DNA from: Anniella stebbinsi
Lineage: Eukaryota > Chordata > Lepidosauria > Squamata > Anniellidae
DNA length: 64,000 nt
NCBI GenBank assembly: GCA_029215795.1
Contig: JARDYH010000005.1
Coordinates: forward strand, 36,152,001-36,216,000
Reading direction: 5' to 3'
The notes beneath the pieces are model-generated. The model did not search any database. It was not told the DNA's origin and was given only the letters and a program-made list of their open reading frames with translations. Shown here piece after piece: positions 10,117-22,103 of the stretch (position 1 is its first letter; each line of letters starts with the position of its first letter). The position numbers were made by a program, and so were the translations under genes.

Positions 10117-10812
10117 AGAAGATGCTCCACTCGGGCTTGGAAGGTACCCTGGAGGCCACCCTCCATTTTGTGGGAGGGGGCATCGGGCGCCATGCAGCCC
10201 CCTCCCCTCCTGCGCATGTTTCTTCAGAAGTAAGTCCCACTAAATTCAACAGTGATGGAGCTGAAGTGTGCGTTAGATACAACCCTCAAGCTGAAATCCT
10301 ACATCGGGCTGCAATCCTACGTCAGCCTAACTTAAGCCCCATTCATTGCAATGAGTCTACTCATAAGTAGGACTGGCATTAGATACAAACCCAATTCTCC
10401 ATCTTCTTGTGTCTTTCCTCACAGCTCCATGGCAAAAGACGCCCCCCCCAAAAAATTATATAACTCTCTCACTGCTCTATCCCAGAGAGCTGAAATCTAA
10501 GGCTCTCGCCCCATACACACCCGGGATCTAAGAGTTATATCTAATGGATGTCCTACTTAGAGTAAACCCAATGAAATGAATGGACTTAAGTTGGACTGAC
10601 ATGGGTTTGCAGCCTGAGGATTACATCTAATGTACACTTAAGCTCCATCACTGTTGAATTTAGTGACTTTACTTCCGAAGAAACGTGCGCAGGAGGTGAG
10701 GGGGCTGTGTGGCGCCCGATACCCCCTTCCACAAAATGGAGGGCCGTTGCCTCGCTTAAGGACAGGGCAGACTTCTCCGGTCCCCTATAATAAACCCAAG
10801 TGGAGCATCTTC
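10117..10812. repeat. Long inverted repeat just upstream of PRPH
   Basis: The left arm (about 10117-10385) and right arm (about 10541-10812, read as reverse complement) match over most of their length with small gaps. Matching blocks include GAAGATGCTCCAC at both outer ends, CCTCCATTTTGTGG, ATCGGGCGCCA, CTCCTGCGCA, and the 20-base block TAAATTCAACAGTGATGGAG. The loop of about 155 bases contains a C run and A/T-rich sequence. Similarity may continue weakly to about 10085 and 10860. It could be an old foldback transposon or an inverted duplication of promoter-proximal DNA. The outer arm end is about 135 bases upstream of the PRPH TATA box. Confidence 0.85.
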
Positions 10813-10949
10813 GTAGAGGCTTGTATTGGATACCACCCCTGATTCTCTCCCCAGCAGTGGTGATAAAAATGGACAGGGATGACTAATATGGTAGGGATTT
10901 GCAGGCAACAGCACAGGTCTACTAGGTGAGACTATATTTGAGGCAGAAA

Positions 10950-10992
10950 AGAATAATAATAATAATAATAATAATGATAAAAATAATACGTA
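10950..10992. repeat. AAT trinucleotide microsatellite
   Basis: About eight copies of AAT followed by an imperfect extension. Confidence 0.9.
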
Positions 10993-11592
10993 AGTATTCA
11001 AGAAGGAAAATAATTTTACGTAGAACCATAATTTATTTTAATCTTCAGGCATTAACCCCACCTAGTTCATATTTATTCATAAGTGACAAATATAGGTTTG
11101 TTTCCTAAATAACTTTCCATTAGTTGGGAAGAAATCACCAAGTTGGATATGGGAACTTTCTTTCCTGGATGGGATGTGGTCTATTCCAAGGAAGAAAGAA
11201 TCAGCGGGAAAAGAAAGAAACCAGGGATCCTACCTCTCAAGACTTTTGCTCTTGTTTCTCACTCTGGTTTAGCAGGAAAGGGGGGGGGGGACAAATCCTT
11301 CCAGTCTGTGACCTTTGACAAAAGGGCATCCTAACCATCAAACAGCTATACAGAACCTTTAATATATCACTGTGTATTTTACCTGTTTCAATGTGAGATG
11401 CTGGAGAGAGAGAAATAAATATTCACAATAGTACCATCACCATCAAGTATTCCATTACATTTGCAAAGATGCTTGCCTACCCAGCAAGCATGAAACTATG
11501 GACATGCATGCATGCACACAAAATATGTAAGTCAGCACTGATATACTTAATAGAACTCAATTCATATTCCCCCCCCACACACACACACACAT

Positions 11593-11820
11593 TGGCTCAA
11601 TTCGGACGACACGACGGTCAATGGTGGGGTAATAAACAACTTTACAGTTGTTCAACTAGGGGGTACTCCCCACACAACATGGTAATAAATAATCAACTGT
11701 GGTGTGGATTAGGATCAGCGCTGAGTTGACTATGGCAGCATTCGGATGACACAATAGTCAAAACAACTGACTATTGTTTCCCCCACACCAGTTGTTTATT
11801 GTGTCGTCCGAATTGAGCCA
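11593..11820 (+). mobile_element. MITE with TTSGGACRACACGA tips, copy 2
   Basis: The terminal inverted repeat TGGCTCAATTCGGACGACAC is perfect for 20 bases at both ends, so this is the best preserved copy. It lies about 1.6 kb upstream of the PRPH start. It has no coding capacity and no unambiguous target duplication. Confidence 0.85.
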
Positions 11821-12290
11821 TTGACTTGCATACTGATTCTAAGAGCTGCCCTGGAACCCCACCTTGCTGGCTCCACAGAAATCAGTTCAGTTACAGGGAC
11901 ATGAATATTGGGACACTTTCCACTGAGATATGTTTTCCTATCTCCTTTCCATTTGCATATCAGATCATGGCTGATCCTATATTGCTATATGTCAGCATCA
12001 CTCCACACACATTGGAGGCTAATATTTTTGAGCTGAAGAGCTGCATACAGAAGTCTTTGACTGAAACAGCTGCTGTTTCCCCTAGCCGCCCACTGCTCCC
12101 CACTTTGCCTACAGTCTTTGATGTCAAGAGCTTCTTCCACCCAAGGACCTCTCAGCCTGTCTGTCTCCGTCACACACACACACACGTGCAGAATGCTTCT
12201 TGCTCCCACCTCTAGTTTCCTGACATCCTCACCATTTCTGTTTGCCCCTCCCTTCCCTGTCTCCAGCCAGCCAGCCTGCTGCTCTCTAAA

Positions 12291-12390
12291 GGTGCACTCC
12301 TATGCATGTTTGGACAGAAAATGCTAGTTGGGAAATGATGGGAGCTGTAGGATCTTTTTTCCTGTCTGAACTTGCATAGGATTGCACCCT
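12291..12390. mobile_element. Foldback element (GGTGCAATCCTATGCATGTT family)
   Basis: The left arm GTGCACTCCTATGCATGTTT pairs with the right arm, reverse complement AGGGTGCAATCCTATGCAAG. The same family occurs at 51559, 53796 and 53916. Confidence 0.7.
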
Positions 12391-12611
12391 AAGTCGATCT
12401 ATTCCACAGTTACTTTGGAGCTCTCTCTGTAGACCAGGCTGCGCTGCTGCTGCTGCTCCCCCTCTGCTGCCTCTTTTTCTTCCCTGGCTTCCTTTTGAGT
12501 GGACGGGGTGGGGGCGGGGGGCGGGGGGAGAAAGAACACATCTTGAACTGCCACTTGTGGTGCAGGCACAATGTCATAGCTGATTATAGGACATCACAGC
12601 AGGCACACAAA

Positions 12612-12660
12612 AACCCAACAAAAGGTCTTGTGGCACCTTAAAGACAAACAAATTTAAAGG
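12612..12660. repeat. Fragment of a GTCTTGTGGCACCTTAAAGAC interspersed repeat
   Basis: The segment AAAGGTCTTGTGGCACCTTA plus AAGACAAACAAATTTA matches 62944-63020 and, in reverse, part of 31706-31850. It is common in reptile genomes in my recollection; class not assigned. Confidence 0.5.
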
Positions 12661-12721
12661 TAAAGAGGTGGGGTGGGGGTGTAGAAGAGAAAAAAATCAA
12701 GGCTAGATGCTGGAAGTGGGC

Positions 12722-12725
<4 letters not shown>

Positions 12726-12753
<28 letters not shown>

Positions 12754-12756
12754 CAG
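12726..12756. repeat. GA microsatellite
   Basis: A run of about 14 GA dinucleotides. Confidence 0.9.
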
Positions 12757-14322
12757 AGGGAAAAGGATTGTGTGGGTGGAAGAAGATTGGACTGGGCGAG
12801 GAAGCAGCCATTTCCTACTCTCCCTGCCCACAGGACAGCTGATCAGTGGTAACTTCAGTAAGAGGAAGGAGAACCTGGCATCCTAAATTCTAAAAGGAGC
12901 TGGGAGTGGAGAGCTTTGCAGGCACAGCTGAAATCCGGGGGGGGGGGATTTTTGTGCATGCAGGTGCCACGCTGGAGACCCAAGAAGTATCATTAGAAGT
13001 GGCTTTGTTGCAAACCATCTGCAGCGGCTTCAGAATCCACCTTTGGGTCCCTACAGAGTATCTAAAGACCTCTGCTCTAACCACTACTCCACACTGGCTA
13101 GAGGCAAGAAATTGTTTCCTACTTTACAGCCAATTGGCAACAATGCTGCAAGTAGTTCCTAATCATATTTATTTTCCAAGTCGATGGTCTCCTTCCCTCC
13201 CACCCATATTTGTGATTCATATTAGGGATAAGATTAACATAAGGCTTTTTTGAAGATATGGGAGACAAAGCCTTGTAAAGCACTTGCACACTAACATTAT
13301 AGAAATGATAGATAATATTCCTGGGTCTGATGGTGGGAATGTGTCTTATCTGGGAAAGCATAGAACCAAGTTGGATAATTAGATTGGCAAGCCTTTCCTG
13401 CAAACCCCTATGGCTCTTATCAACTAATGGAGGTGGGGGGTGGGAAAGGAAAGAAAAAAGAACCTAAGAGACCTGATCCTTCATCAGCAGGAAGTGCTGA
13501 GGCCTGAGAGCCAGCCAGCCAGCCATAGATTAAAAGACAAGCCAAAAACAACAACAACCCTACCCTTGCTATTATTACAGTTCTTATCTTATTCCCTTGA
13601 TGCTTGAGACAAAAAGGAATCCTCCTCAGCAGCAGTTTATGCTATCAGCTGAGGTGGAATATCCTTATGCTAAACCTGTCCCCTTGGGAGGGCTGCTTTC
13701 TACTGTGGCCACTATTCTTATTACATGGCAAGTGGGTTTTTGTTTTTAGAATGTCTTGCCTGTGTCTGTGGTTGGGGTCAGTGACAGCTTTTCGGCAAAA
13801 GTCCAGAGACCCAGTCAGCAAAATTAGTGAGAGGACCCCCAAACACAGGAAGATTGGCTCACCACATTTTGAGGTCAGTGAAGTAAAATACACATTACCA
13901 TCTAAAGAGCACCCCACCCCTGTAAGACCTTAAGTCCAGAGTCTAAAATTATCTAACCATATCACTTGCTGGGGTTTTCTGTCCACCAGTGCAAGTCTTT
14001 GGCTCCACATGAACAGCTTGCCATGATATAACAGCAGAGTACTGGAAATGGCATCCATCCTGTGTAAGGTGTAAATTAACTGTAAAATCACAACATTGCA
14101 TATACATTTATCAAAGTAATACCATATTCAACAAAGCTTTATCTTTGATTGTGGTTTTGTCCATTGGAACTTCCATGTAGTAATCGCATGTTGTAGGAAT
14201 TGGCCCAGGATGCCTCGATTCCATTTGTAACTCTGTGATTCTGTGAACATGAGAGTTGGGGTTGGGTTGGAGGTATCTAAAGAATGTGACCAAAAAGAAG
14301 CTGATGAGGGCTACTGAGTGTT

Positions 14323-14905
14323 AGAGCCGATCTACACACTAGCTTTATAACATTTTATAAGGGTTATGAAAACTCTTTGGGCCACATGACGCACTCCCTT
14401 GAATGTTGTATACCTGAGGTTTTTTAAAACTCACTTCAGCTATATACAATGGTTTTTACTTTTAATAATCATTTTAAGTAAAATAATTTGTCCTTCCTTA
14501 CCGTTTGTGATTTGTGGGGGCAATGCTTCGTTTACCAGCGCCCAAATGCTTAGCCGTTGATTGGTGGGGAAGAAAGAAGGGCTAAGGAGGAAGTGGGCGA
14601 GTGAACTACAACACCCACAATACTTAGCCCTATACTCATTGAAAGCTAGGGAATGAAAGGGGAACTAAGGAGGAAGTGGGCAAGTGAACTACAGCGCCCA
14701 CAATGCCTTGCCCTAAACTCATTGTAAAAACAAAACAGACGGGCAGAAGGGTGTGAGACCACACACACTGCTTTGAAGACTGAAGAATTTTTCTCCTGTA
14801 ACGTGAGTACTCTTTAATGTGGCCTAAGACGTTTTGAAACGCACCTATTTGGAACCTTTTAAAATACTGTTTAAAACGTTCCAAGGTACTGTGTAGATAG
14901 GCTCT
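14323..14905. mobile_element. 583-base DNA-transposon remnant with internal tandem repeat
   Basis: Terminal inverted repeats: AGAGCCGATCTACACACTAG at the left and, as reverse complement, AGAGCCTATCTACACAGTAC at the right. Inside, a unit of about 83 bases is duplicated in tandem (CTAAGGAGGAAGTGGGCRAG with GTGAACTACARCRCCCACAA, near 14581 and 14664). No open frame for a transposase. Confidence 0.75.
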
Positions 14906-15104
14906 GAGAGTAACTGAGGATAGCTGGATGCAACAATGGTTGTGTTGGCACTGCATCAGTTTTGGAGAAAGGGATTAGACTAATCCAGAATAAGGCTACT
15001 AGTCATGATGGTAATATATTAGCTCCAGTATCAGCGGTCGTATGCTTCCCAATACCAGTGGTTGGAGAATTGGGGCAGGAGGGTGCTATTGCACTCCTAT
15101 CCTC

Positions 15105-15195
15105 TTTGTGGACTTCCCACAGGCAGCTGGTTGGCCACTGTGGGAACAGAATGCTGGACTAGATGGGTGTTTGGTCTGACCCATCAGTGGTCTTG
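15105..15195. mobile_element. CR1-like LINE fragment
   Basis: CACAGGCAGCTGGTTGGCCA followed by ATGCTGGACTAGATGGG and TGGTCTGACCCA is the reverse of the CR1 segment seen at 42668. Similar short pieces lie at 34840-34915 and 41935-42005. Confidence 0.6.
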
Positions 15196-15663
15196 TGTTA
15201 TTAAAAAGTTCTTCAGGTGCTCCCTTTCTTTCTTTCATTCTCTCTCAGTTTCAGTTTTTCAGCTCTAAAACAGACAATATGAATGACCTACTAATTTGAA
15301 AACCAGAAAGCCAATTACTGTAAAGTCCTTGGGCCTTAGAAAATGCTACAGAGATGATAAATAATTGGACAATTCAGCTTCACCTCCCCTCCCAGAAAGT
15401 GATTTCAGATCCAGTCCCCTTTGTTTTCATTAGGCAAATGGTGGCAGGAGATTATTATTCTTTATGTATAGCATCACTGCTGTCAATAGCACTTCTTTAC
15501 AGAATAAAAAACCAAGAGAGGCCCCTCTCCTGAGTAGTTTACGATCTAAATTTTGACTGGGGTGAGATGACAAAAGATGGTGAGGAAAAAGACATGACGG
15601 CAACAGGGGAAGAATTTACACAAATACATTTGTACTTTGAGTTAATTTCTATAGGACAGACTT

Positions 15664-15760
15664 CCCCCAATCTGGTGCCCCCCAGGTGTGATGGAATCCA
15701 GCAGCCACTACCCTAGGCTGGGGATGGTAGAAGTTGGAGTCCAATACCAGGAAGGCAGCT
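15664..15760. repeat. Degenerate foldback element
   Basis: AATCTGGTGCCCCCCAGGTG and the reversed half AGAAGTTGGAGTCCAATACC are decayed arms of the CCAGATGT family described at 61172. Confidence 0.4.
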
Positions 15761-16075
15761 GTAAAAGCCGAGGACTAATTTGTTAGGTCAAAGGAACAAG
15801 GTATGTTTAAAGAGATTCAAAATATGGTGTCCTGCTCTAGCTCAGATGCTATGCTAGGCAAATATAGGAACAAATCCAATAGGCAATCCAAGTAAGCAGG
15901 CAAACTGTCAGTGCGATGTAACCCCTATATCAGGCACGTTACATAAACCCTTCTCAGGCCAAGCGCCACCAAACCTGAGGGAGGGTTAAAGAAAACTTTC
16001 CCCCTAGTTATGAGGGGAAAAGGTTTAATTCAGGATCTTCTTGTAAAATAAACTAAACTGTGGGTATAATCTGGT

Positions 16076-16076
16076 G

Positions 16077-16107
<31 letters not shown>

Positions 16108-16108
16108 T
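16076..16108. repeat. GT microsatellite
   Basis: A GT run with one interruption, followed by A/T-rich DNA to about 16440. Confidence 0.9.
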
Positions 16109-17111
16109 GAATAACGGTAGGGCAGGTAAATAAGGCCAAGCTAACACATGGTATTTGGTAGCTAACAAATAATAATTTATTTTAGTTAACAAAGTTTTAA
16201 TTCAGAATATAATATCTTCAAACCTGCTTACACTAAACTCTCCACACTAATCCTAAATCCCTAGAAAACTAAACTCCTCTCACTCCACAAACAAACACCA
16301 ACCACCCTCCAAACTCCTAACACATACTTTTAAATACTCCTTCCCCACCCTACTTATTACATCATAAACCACATACACTCAGTTCAACATTCCATAATTA
16401 CCAGATATATTAAATCAGACATATACAAGATAAACACTTGTGGGGTAACACCACAGTCAGGCACAAATGTTTCAGCCTGGTATAGGTTCAGACTAAGGCA
16501 GGAGGGATCAAGATACAAGCAATGGTCAAGGCAAATAGGTGGAGGTCTGAGACACAGCCAAGGTCAGTCAGGTATAATACATAGTCCAAGATGCAGAGTT
16601 AAGCAGGAATCCAAGGGTCAGTAATATGGTGGCTCAGTCACAAGGCCAAGAAAACAAGATACTGGAGCTACTGGAACAATGTTATTCCAGTAATGATTAA
16701 GTTGAAACTGAAGGCTTATATAGCCAGAGCTTCCTGAGGCCCAGCCAAGGTTCAGCTGCAGTTCGTTATAGGCCCTATGGAAAAAAAAGTCCTACTTGTT
16801 CCTGAGGAGTCCTCTCCATTTTAGGAGTTCTCCTTTGTGATCCAGCACTTCTTCTCAAGGGAGTCCTACTGGCCTGCCTCATGTGGTGACAACACTCTCA
16901 AAGCTAAGTAATCACCCAGCCTCTAGCTCAGAGGTGGCACTCCCCTCCCCGTGCAGGGATAGACCCACAGCCGTCTCCCCTGAGGGCCTAGGCTACCCCA
17001 GGCCTCCTGACATGGGTGGCTACTTGGCGTTGTCAGTTTTGGAAGATCTCACTACTCCTTTGTGGAGGATTCTTCCAGTGGGAGCATGACAGGTGGCAAC
17101 ATATAGATCGG

Positions 17112-17212
17112 GAGTGTGGAAAACCTGTGACCCTCTAGATGCTGTTGGACTACAACTCTCATCATTGCCAACCATTGCCTATCCTGGCTGGAGCTGATGG
17201 GAGGACCACAGA
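17112..17212. repeat. Foldback element, CCAGATGT family
   Basis: ACCCTCTAGATGCTGTTGGA and CTACAACTCTCATCATTGCC match the left arm of the family. The right arm is partial (GGAGCTGATGGGAGG). Confidence 0.55.
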
Positions 17213-17299
17213 TTCATCACCCCAATGTACATTCTGGGAGGTCAATCCAGGTGCAAAAAGAGAAAGGCAGAGGCATTTTAAGAGAGTAGAAGATGAATC

Positions 17300-17990
17300 A
17301 TCTTACTTATACCCAGCAAGTAAATTCTTTTGGGGTTCCTCTCCACCAAGAATATCCCTGAAAAGGATGAAACTTTCAATTAAAGAGGGTGGGTTTGGCT
17401 TTCCAGACCTTGCTACATACCATCAGGCTTACTTGCTCACCTGCACTAAATTTTGGTCGTTTCCACTTAGATTCAGTTTTCCACCTTGGTCAGTTTTGGA
17501 ATCATGTCTGGAACCTCTTTCCAAATGGATAGCATTAGGTTCTCAGCATATTAAAGTGGAAAGAGCCCCACCCACAATCTTAGCAGTTACAGATGTGTGA
17601 CATAAAATGTCACGCCAATTACAGTTTGATCCACTTTCCCATGCCAAACTGACTATATGGGGAAATCCAGATTTAAAAGGAAAGAAAATGTTTTTATGGT
17701 GGACTTGGACAGACAGAATGGATTTTACCCTGGACCAATTAGTGGCTGCAGATAATTTCTTGTTATTCCCAGCTCTGCATGATAAATTTAAATTACCTGC
17801 CACAGCTGAATGGCAATGTTAGCAACTGCAACATTTGTTAGAATTCATATTTGGCCCTGCAATGTTCACTGCTTCACAATCCTTTGCTATTGGAAGCACT
17901 TATTGAGGCTGACCAGGTAAATCAGCCTACAATTGATGTTTATAATATATTCACTTATTACCAGTGAATAAATATGATTCAATGGGCTTC
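17300..17990 (+). pseudogene. Degenerate L1-type LINE ORF2 C-terminal fragment
   Basis: The translation on the plus strand gives ISLKRMKLSIKEGGFGFPDL and YHQAYLL, the pattern that follows the reverse transcriptase domain in L1 ORF2. Further on it gives NPDLKGKKMFLWW and LVAADNFLLFPALHDKF. Stop codons and at least one frame change break it, for example at about 17600 and 17820. It is an old, inactive copy without 5' parts. Assignment to L1 is from pattern recognition. Confidence 0.55.
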
Positions 17991-18256
17991 AGCAGGAATG
18001 GAATAGGGAATCGGAATGTCCTATTTTATCGAAACAATAGACCACTGTTTTAGCATCCATATCAGTGCCATATTTGATAGAAAGGTGGAGTACAAGCCAA
18101 ATAAACAAATGAAAAGCTGCAAATTTGAGGAAGCCCAAGAAGCCTTCTGGGGAGCAACAGAGATGAGAAGCAGAGACTAACAGTGAAGCTGAAAGGAGTT
18201 ACAGCTCCAGCTGCCAAGTGCTTCTTTCCATGCTGTCCAGCACTGAAAAGAGAAAG

Positions 18257-18405
18257 GCTGGATTGGCTGGAGCTCCCGCCATCTTAATTTCTTCATGATG
18301 CCTCTGTACCTGATGCAGCACTACAGAATGACAGTACTCCAGGGGCAGGACCAAAGGGCATTAAGATGATGGCAAGCAGCTCCAGCCAGCCAATCCAGTG
18401 CTCCA
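18257..18405. repeat. Foldback element with GGATTGGCTGGAGCT arms
   Basis: The left arm CTGGATTGGCTGGAGCTCCC pairs with the right arm, reverse complement CTGGATTGGCTGGCTGGAGC. The inner CATCTTAAT blocks also pair. Confidence 0.6.
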
Positions 18406-19671
18406 TTCCACTTCAGGCCCTCATTTACGCACACATGAAGAATTAAAGTGGTGCCACCCTCTGTGGGCTGAAGCTGGGCCTGAGGCAAAGACAGAGGGCT
18501 TTGAATGTGAGATAATTCAGACTATGGATTAAATGGGATACCGGCCATGTCTCCATTCAACCTTGCAGCAGAATCTTGGTTTTGTCTGGGTGTTTCAGTA
18601 ATACAAATTAACTCCTATGACCTGGGCATGGTATCTGAATACAAAATGACTAAAGTGTGAATTGCAAGCCTCTGTCCTATACTCCCTACAGCCAACAACA
18701 AAGCTAAAGATGGTTTGATAATCACTCTAATCTGGTTTTGGATGAGCCATACTAATGAGGTCAATGTGAGGATGCCAAGACAGCCAATGCAGATATAACA
18801 ACACATAAATCATTCCCGAAATAAAGCTCAGAGGAGGGCAGACAGTCAGTAGCAAGCATCAGTCATTCTCTGTGAGTTTTATCCACCAACCCTGGCTCTA
18901 TTCTGCCGCCGCCACCCCCATCCCCCCATGTCTGAGAATTATGCCAGCCACTTACGGGAAAACTAGGCAATTGAATATATTTGCTGAGGGACTTGAAATG
19001 TGCCCAAAGCACAGCTAAGGGGGTTGGGCAAGGTTGAGAGAGTGAGAGGAAAGCAGAGCAATTGAAACATCAGTGAAATGCCAGCTGTATTGGATTTTCA
19101 GCCTTAATGGATCATCCGCAGCCAGACCAGCTGAGGAAAGGCCATTGCTAAAGGCCGGATGCTGAAGCAAGTGAAATCCTAATTTTTATCTTTAATGCTG
19201 CCTGTTTGGGAAGCAGGAAGGGAAATGATTGCATATCCCAGCAATAATTAAAAAATCAACAAGGGAGGGTTTTTAATATATATTATTTTCTGAATTTGGG
19301 GTACCCTTTTGGGCACAACATACTAGCCTCCCACAATTACTGGCAGCTCATTTCTGGAAGTGTGATTTACCCAGAGGCTGGGGGTGGGGTGGGGTGGGGG
19401 GAAAGCCATATAACTTCTAGGACTGAGCCAACCTTGCAGCCACTTAATTCACATATAATATGTGAAAGGGGCTTCAGTCTTTGGCCTAATTTTCACTGAG
19501 GTGGTAAACCATTGTCTGGGATCTATCACTTTGGACTGCAGGTGGGAATCCACATGACTGATTGCTCTTCCATAACCCACCCTCCCCAAAAAAGCTGCCT
19601 CCTAGAAAATTAGGCATATTGGAGAAGAGATCAAGAAAAGCCTTCTCTGTTGACATCCTCATTTGCTGGGT

Positions 19672-19856
19672 GCATTTATTTGTGTCTCTTTTATTACATT
19701 TACATCCCACCTTTTCCTCCAAGGAGGCATACATGAACCTCCTCATCCTTACAACAACAGCCCTGTGAGGTAGGCTAGACAGAGTCAGTGACTGGCTGAA
19801 AGTCACCCAGTGAGCTTCATGGCCAAGTGGAGATTTGAACCTGGGTCTCACTACTT
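19672..19856 (-). mobile_element. tRNA-derived SINE, minus orientation
   Basis: TTACATTTACATCCCACCTT, then AACAGCCCTGTGAGGTAGGC, then AGATTTGAACCTGGGTCTC. This is the reverse of the squamate SINE at 29550, with its box B near 19832-19850. Confidence 0.7.
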
Positions 19857-20264
19857 CCACATGTTATTGCATGGAGAGGCACACAAAGTGAAGTTGTACA
19901 GGTTTATCATCTCAATGAAAACTAGCCATGTACTGTTTAAGATACAAACACTCTGCAAATGGAGGATACCCAAAAGTTTCAAACTCTCATTCTCCTCTTG
20001 GCTTTCTAGTTCAGGTAGAAGGCCAACAAAAGCATGGAATCGCATTTCCTCAAAAGACCAAATGACTGAGAAAGAAAGGTAGGCCATGAGGCAATGAAAT
20101 GCCATATTGAATCCTTAACTACAGGTTTGAGGCACAGTGACTCCCTCAAAATCCCGAGCAACTTGTGAAGAATGTTTGCTCACGAATGAGGCCCTCTCAC
20201 TAACTCTTTCAGCTGAGGCGGGACTCATTGCTAGGCAACCAATTGACCTAAGACTCCCAAGATT

Positions 20265-20583
20265 AGGGTGACCAGATAAAATCCAGGTCAGCGCTCATGT
20301 AACTTTAACAGTTGTAGAGAAAAGGGAATTTCAGCCAGTGTCATTTGTATGCAATTAGTTCCTGGTGAAATTCCCTCTTCATCACAACAGTTAAAGTTGC
20401 AGGGGCCCTGCCTTCTTTTGTATATGGTCACTCTAGTATAGTTCATGCACCTTTAAGTGTTGTGATGAAGAGGGAATATCACCAGGAACTAATTGCATAC
20501 AAATGACACTGGCTGAAATTCCCTTTTCTCTACAACTGTTAAAGTTACATGAGCCCTGACCTAGATTTTATCTGGTCAGCCTA
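20265..20583. mobile_element. Palindromic element, second copy of the 5086 family
   Basis: The tips GGGTGACCAGATAAAATC and, reversed, GGCTGACCAGATAAAATC pair. Arms of about 125 bases are close to complementary, including GAAAAGGGAATTTCAGCCAG and GCATACAAATGACACTGGCT. The loop is about 65 bases. CCAAGAT on both sides is a possible short target duplication. Confidence 0.85.
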
Positions 20584-21445
20584 CCAAGATCCCTTGCCCC
20601 CGCATCCCCTCTCCCACCCCCTATGGTTATTTTGTTGGGAAAGGATCCTGAAATCTTAAGTCTGGGCCTATCTCAGGGACAAACCCCATATCATAAATAG
20701 ACATTTGCCAAGCAGCCAGGATTGACTATAACTCCCAGGTGCTTATATAAGAAATAGAGAACACATTTGCCAGCGCCTGTGAGAGACCTTGAAGGAATGG
20801 ATTACTTCCACCAACCTTTCTCTTACGTAGGCCATTTCCTCAAGCCTTTTACAGCCTAGGTTGCTTCCAAGCCGTTTAATACAGCAGAACAATTGGTGTA
20901 TATGAACTTAGTTCTTTTGTTCTCAGGGCAAAGGCTGAACTACAAAAATCAGTTTTGAACTGCAGGGCTTAGCACTAGAACACAGGAAGCAAGGAAAAAG
21001 AAAGTGCCTCAGAACATGAGCAGTGTGCTTTCGCATTGATTAACCACAGCCAGATTCAGACACGATATCCATATAAATGTTAGCATTTCTATAATGCTCT
21101 CAGGTATTCAAAGTAGTACTGGTTTCAGATTTTGGGATGTCCTCGGGCCTAGTGAACATGGTGAATGCAGTTTCTGAGTGGGCCCACTTGCAGGTACTGT
21201 GATCCTTTCAGTTTGTATAACTGCCAAGAGTGCAAGGCAAGCAAGGGTGCTGCTCTGTCTCTCCCTTGTCACTTCTTGCAGGCTCCGAAAGGACAGGTGA
21301 ACAGGCAGAATCAGCAGGTAGGAGAGCAGAGATAGGGGGTGACAGTAGCCCCCCCCTGCTGGGATGGGGTCTTGGCAGATGCCCATCAGCTCCTACCTCT
21401 TGACACTGGCCCTATTCAAAGCACCTCAAATCCTATTTTGATCAA

Positions 21446-21601
21446 TAGAGGCTGGTGGATCCAATGTTAGTGGGGCAATGGATCTGCTCCAGGTTTCAGT
21501 CAGAACTGCATGCTTCACACCTTGGAGAGCTCCTTTAGAGTTCTGACTGAAACCCGGAGTGGATTCACCGCCCCACTGCCATCAGAGTCACCAACCTCCA
21601 T
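21446..21601. mobile_element. Foldback element (GAGGYTGGTG family), copy 1
   Basis: GCTGGTGGATCCAATGTTAG and CAGGTTTCAGTCAGAACT on the left pair with the right arm, reverse complement GGAGGTTGGTGACTCTGATG and GGGTTTCAGTCAGAACTC. Confidence 0.75.
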
Positions 21602-21770
21602 TGGTTTTGTACCTTAACAACTCTGTAAGGTAGGCCAGTATTTTCCCCATATTGCAGACAGAGAGGGCTGAGGTCTCCTGTGAGAGAGAGCAGGGGAAGA
21701 CTTGCTTAAGGCCACTAGTGAGTTCAGGGCAGAAGTAACATTCGAACCTGCAACTTCCAAATTAGAAAAC
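21602..21770 (-). mobile_element. Degenerate SINE/MIR-like fragment
   Basis: ACAACTCTGTAAGGTAGGCC, a CCCCATATTGCAGA segment and ACATTCGAACCTGCAACTTC follow the order of the reversed SINEs, but the copy is badly decayed. Confidence 0.4.
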
Positions 21771-22103
21771 GTCATGAACAGTTTCCCAGGTACAAATTCT
21801 TCGATGCCTGCTCGTGGCCTTCATTCAGAAGCCCATTAGGCCAGGACGTTTCCCTCCAGGTGTGGTTCAAGTATCAAATCCCAGCGCGGAGTTTTAAATC
21901 CCCCCATCCCCCGCCGAGTATGCTTGACCTGCATGATCATTAAACGCTCCCGACCTGCGCAGCGTCTGGCGCCAGCCCCGGAGCCACAAACGACCCATGC
22001 TGTGTTCATCTCGCCAGATCGATGCCTGTTAGGGGGAAGGGAGGGCGAAATCTTTCTCGCAGTGAATGGCGTTGCCAGGGCGGTTCCTGGGAGCCAAGCA
22101 GTG

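Noticed and set aside
9753..10370. A 205-codon plus-strand frame across the PRPH start
   Set aside because: It is antisense to PRPH exon 1 and runs into the promoter and inverted repeat. High GC content removes stop codons here.
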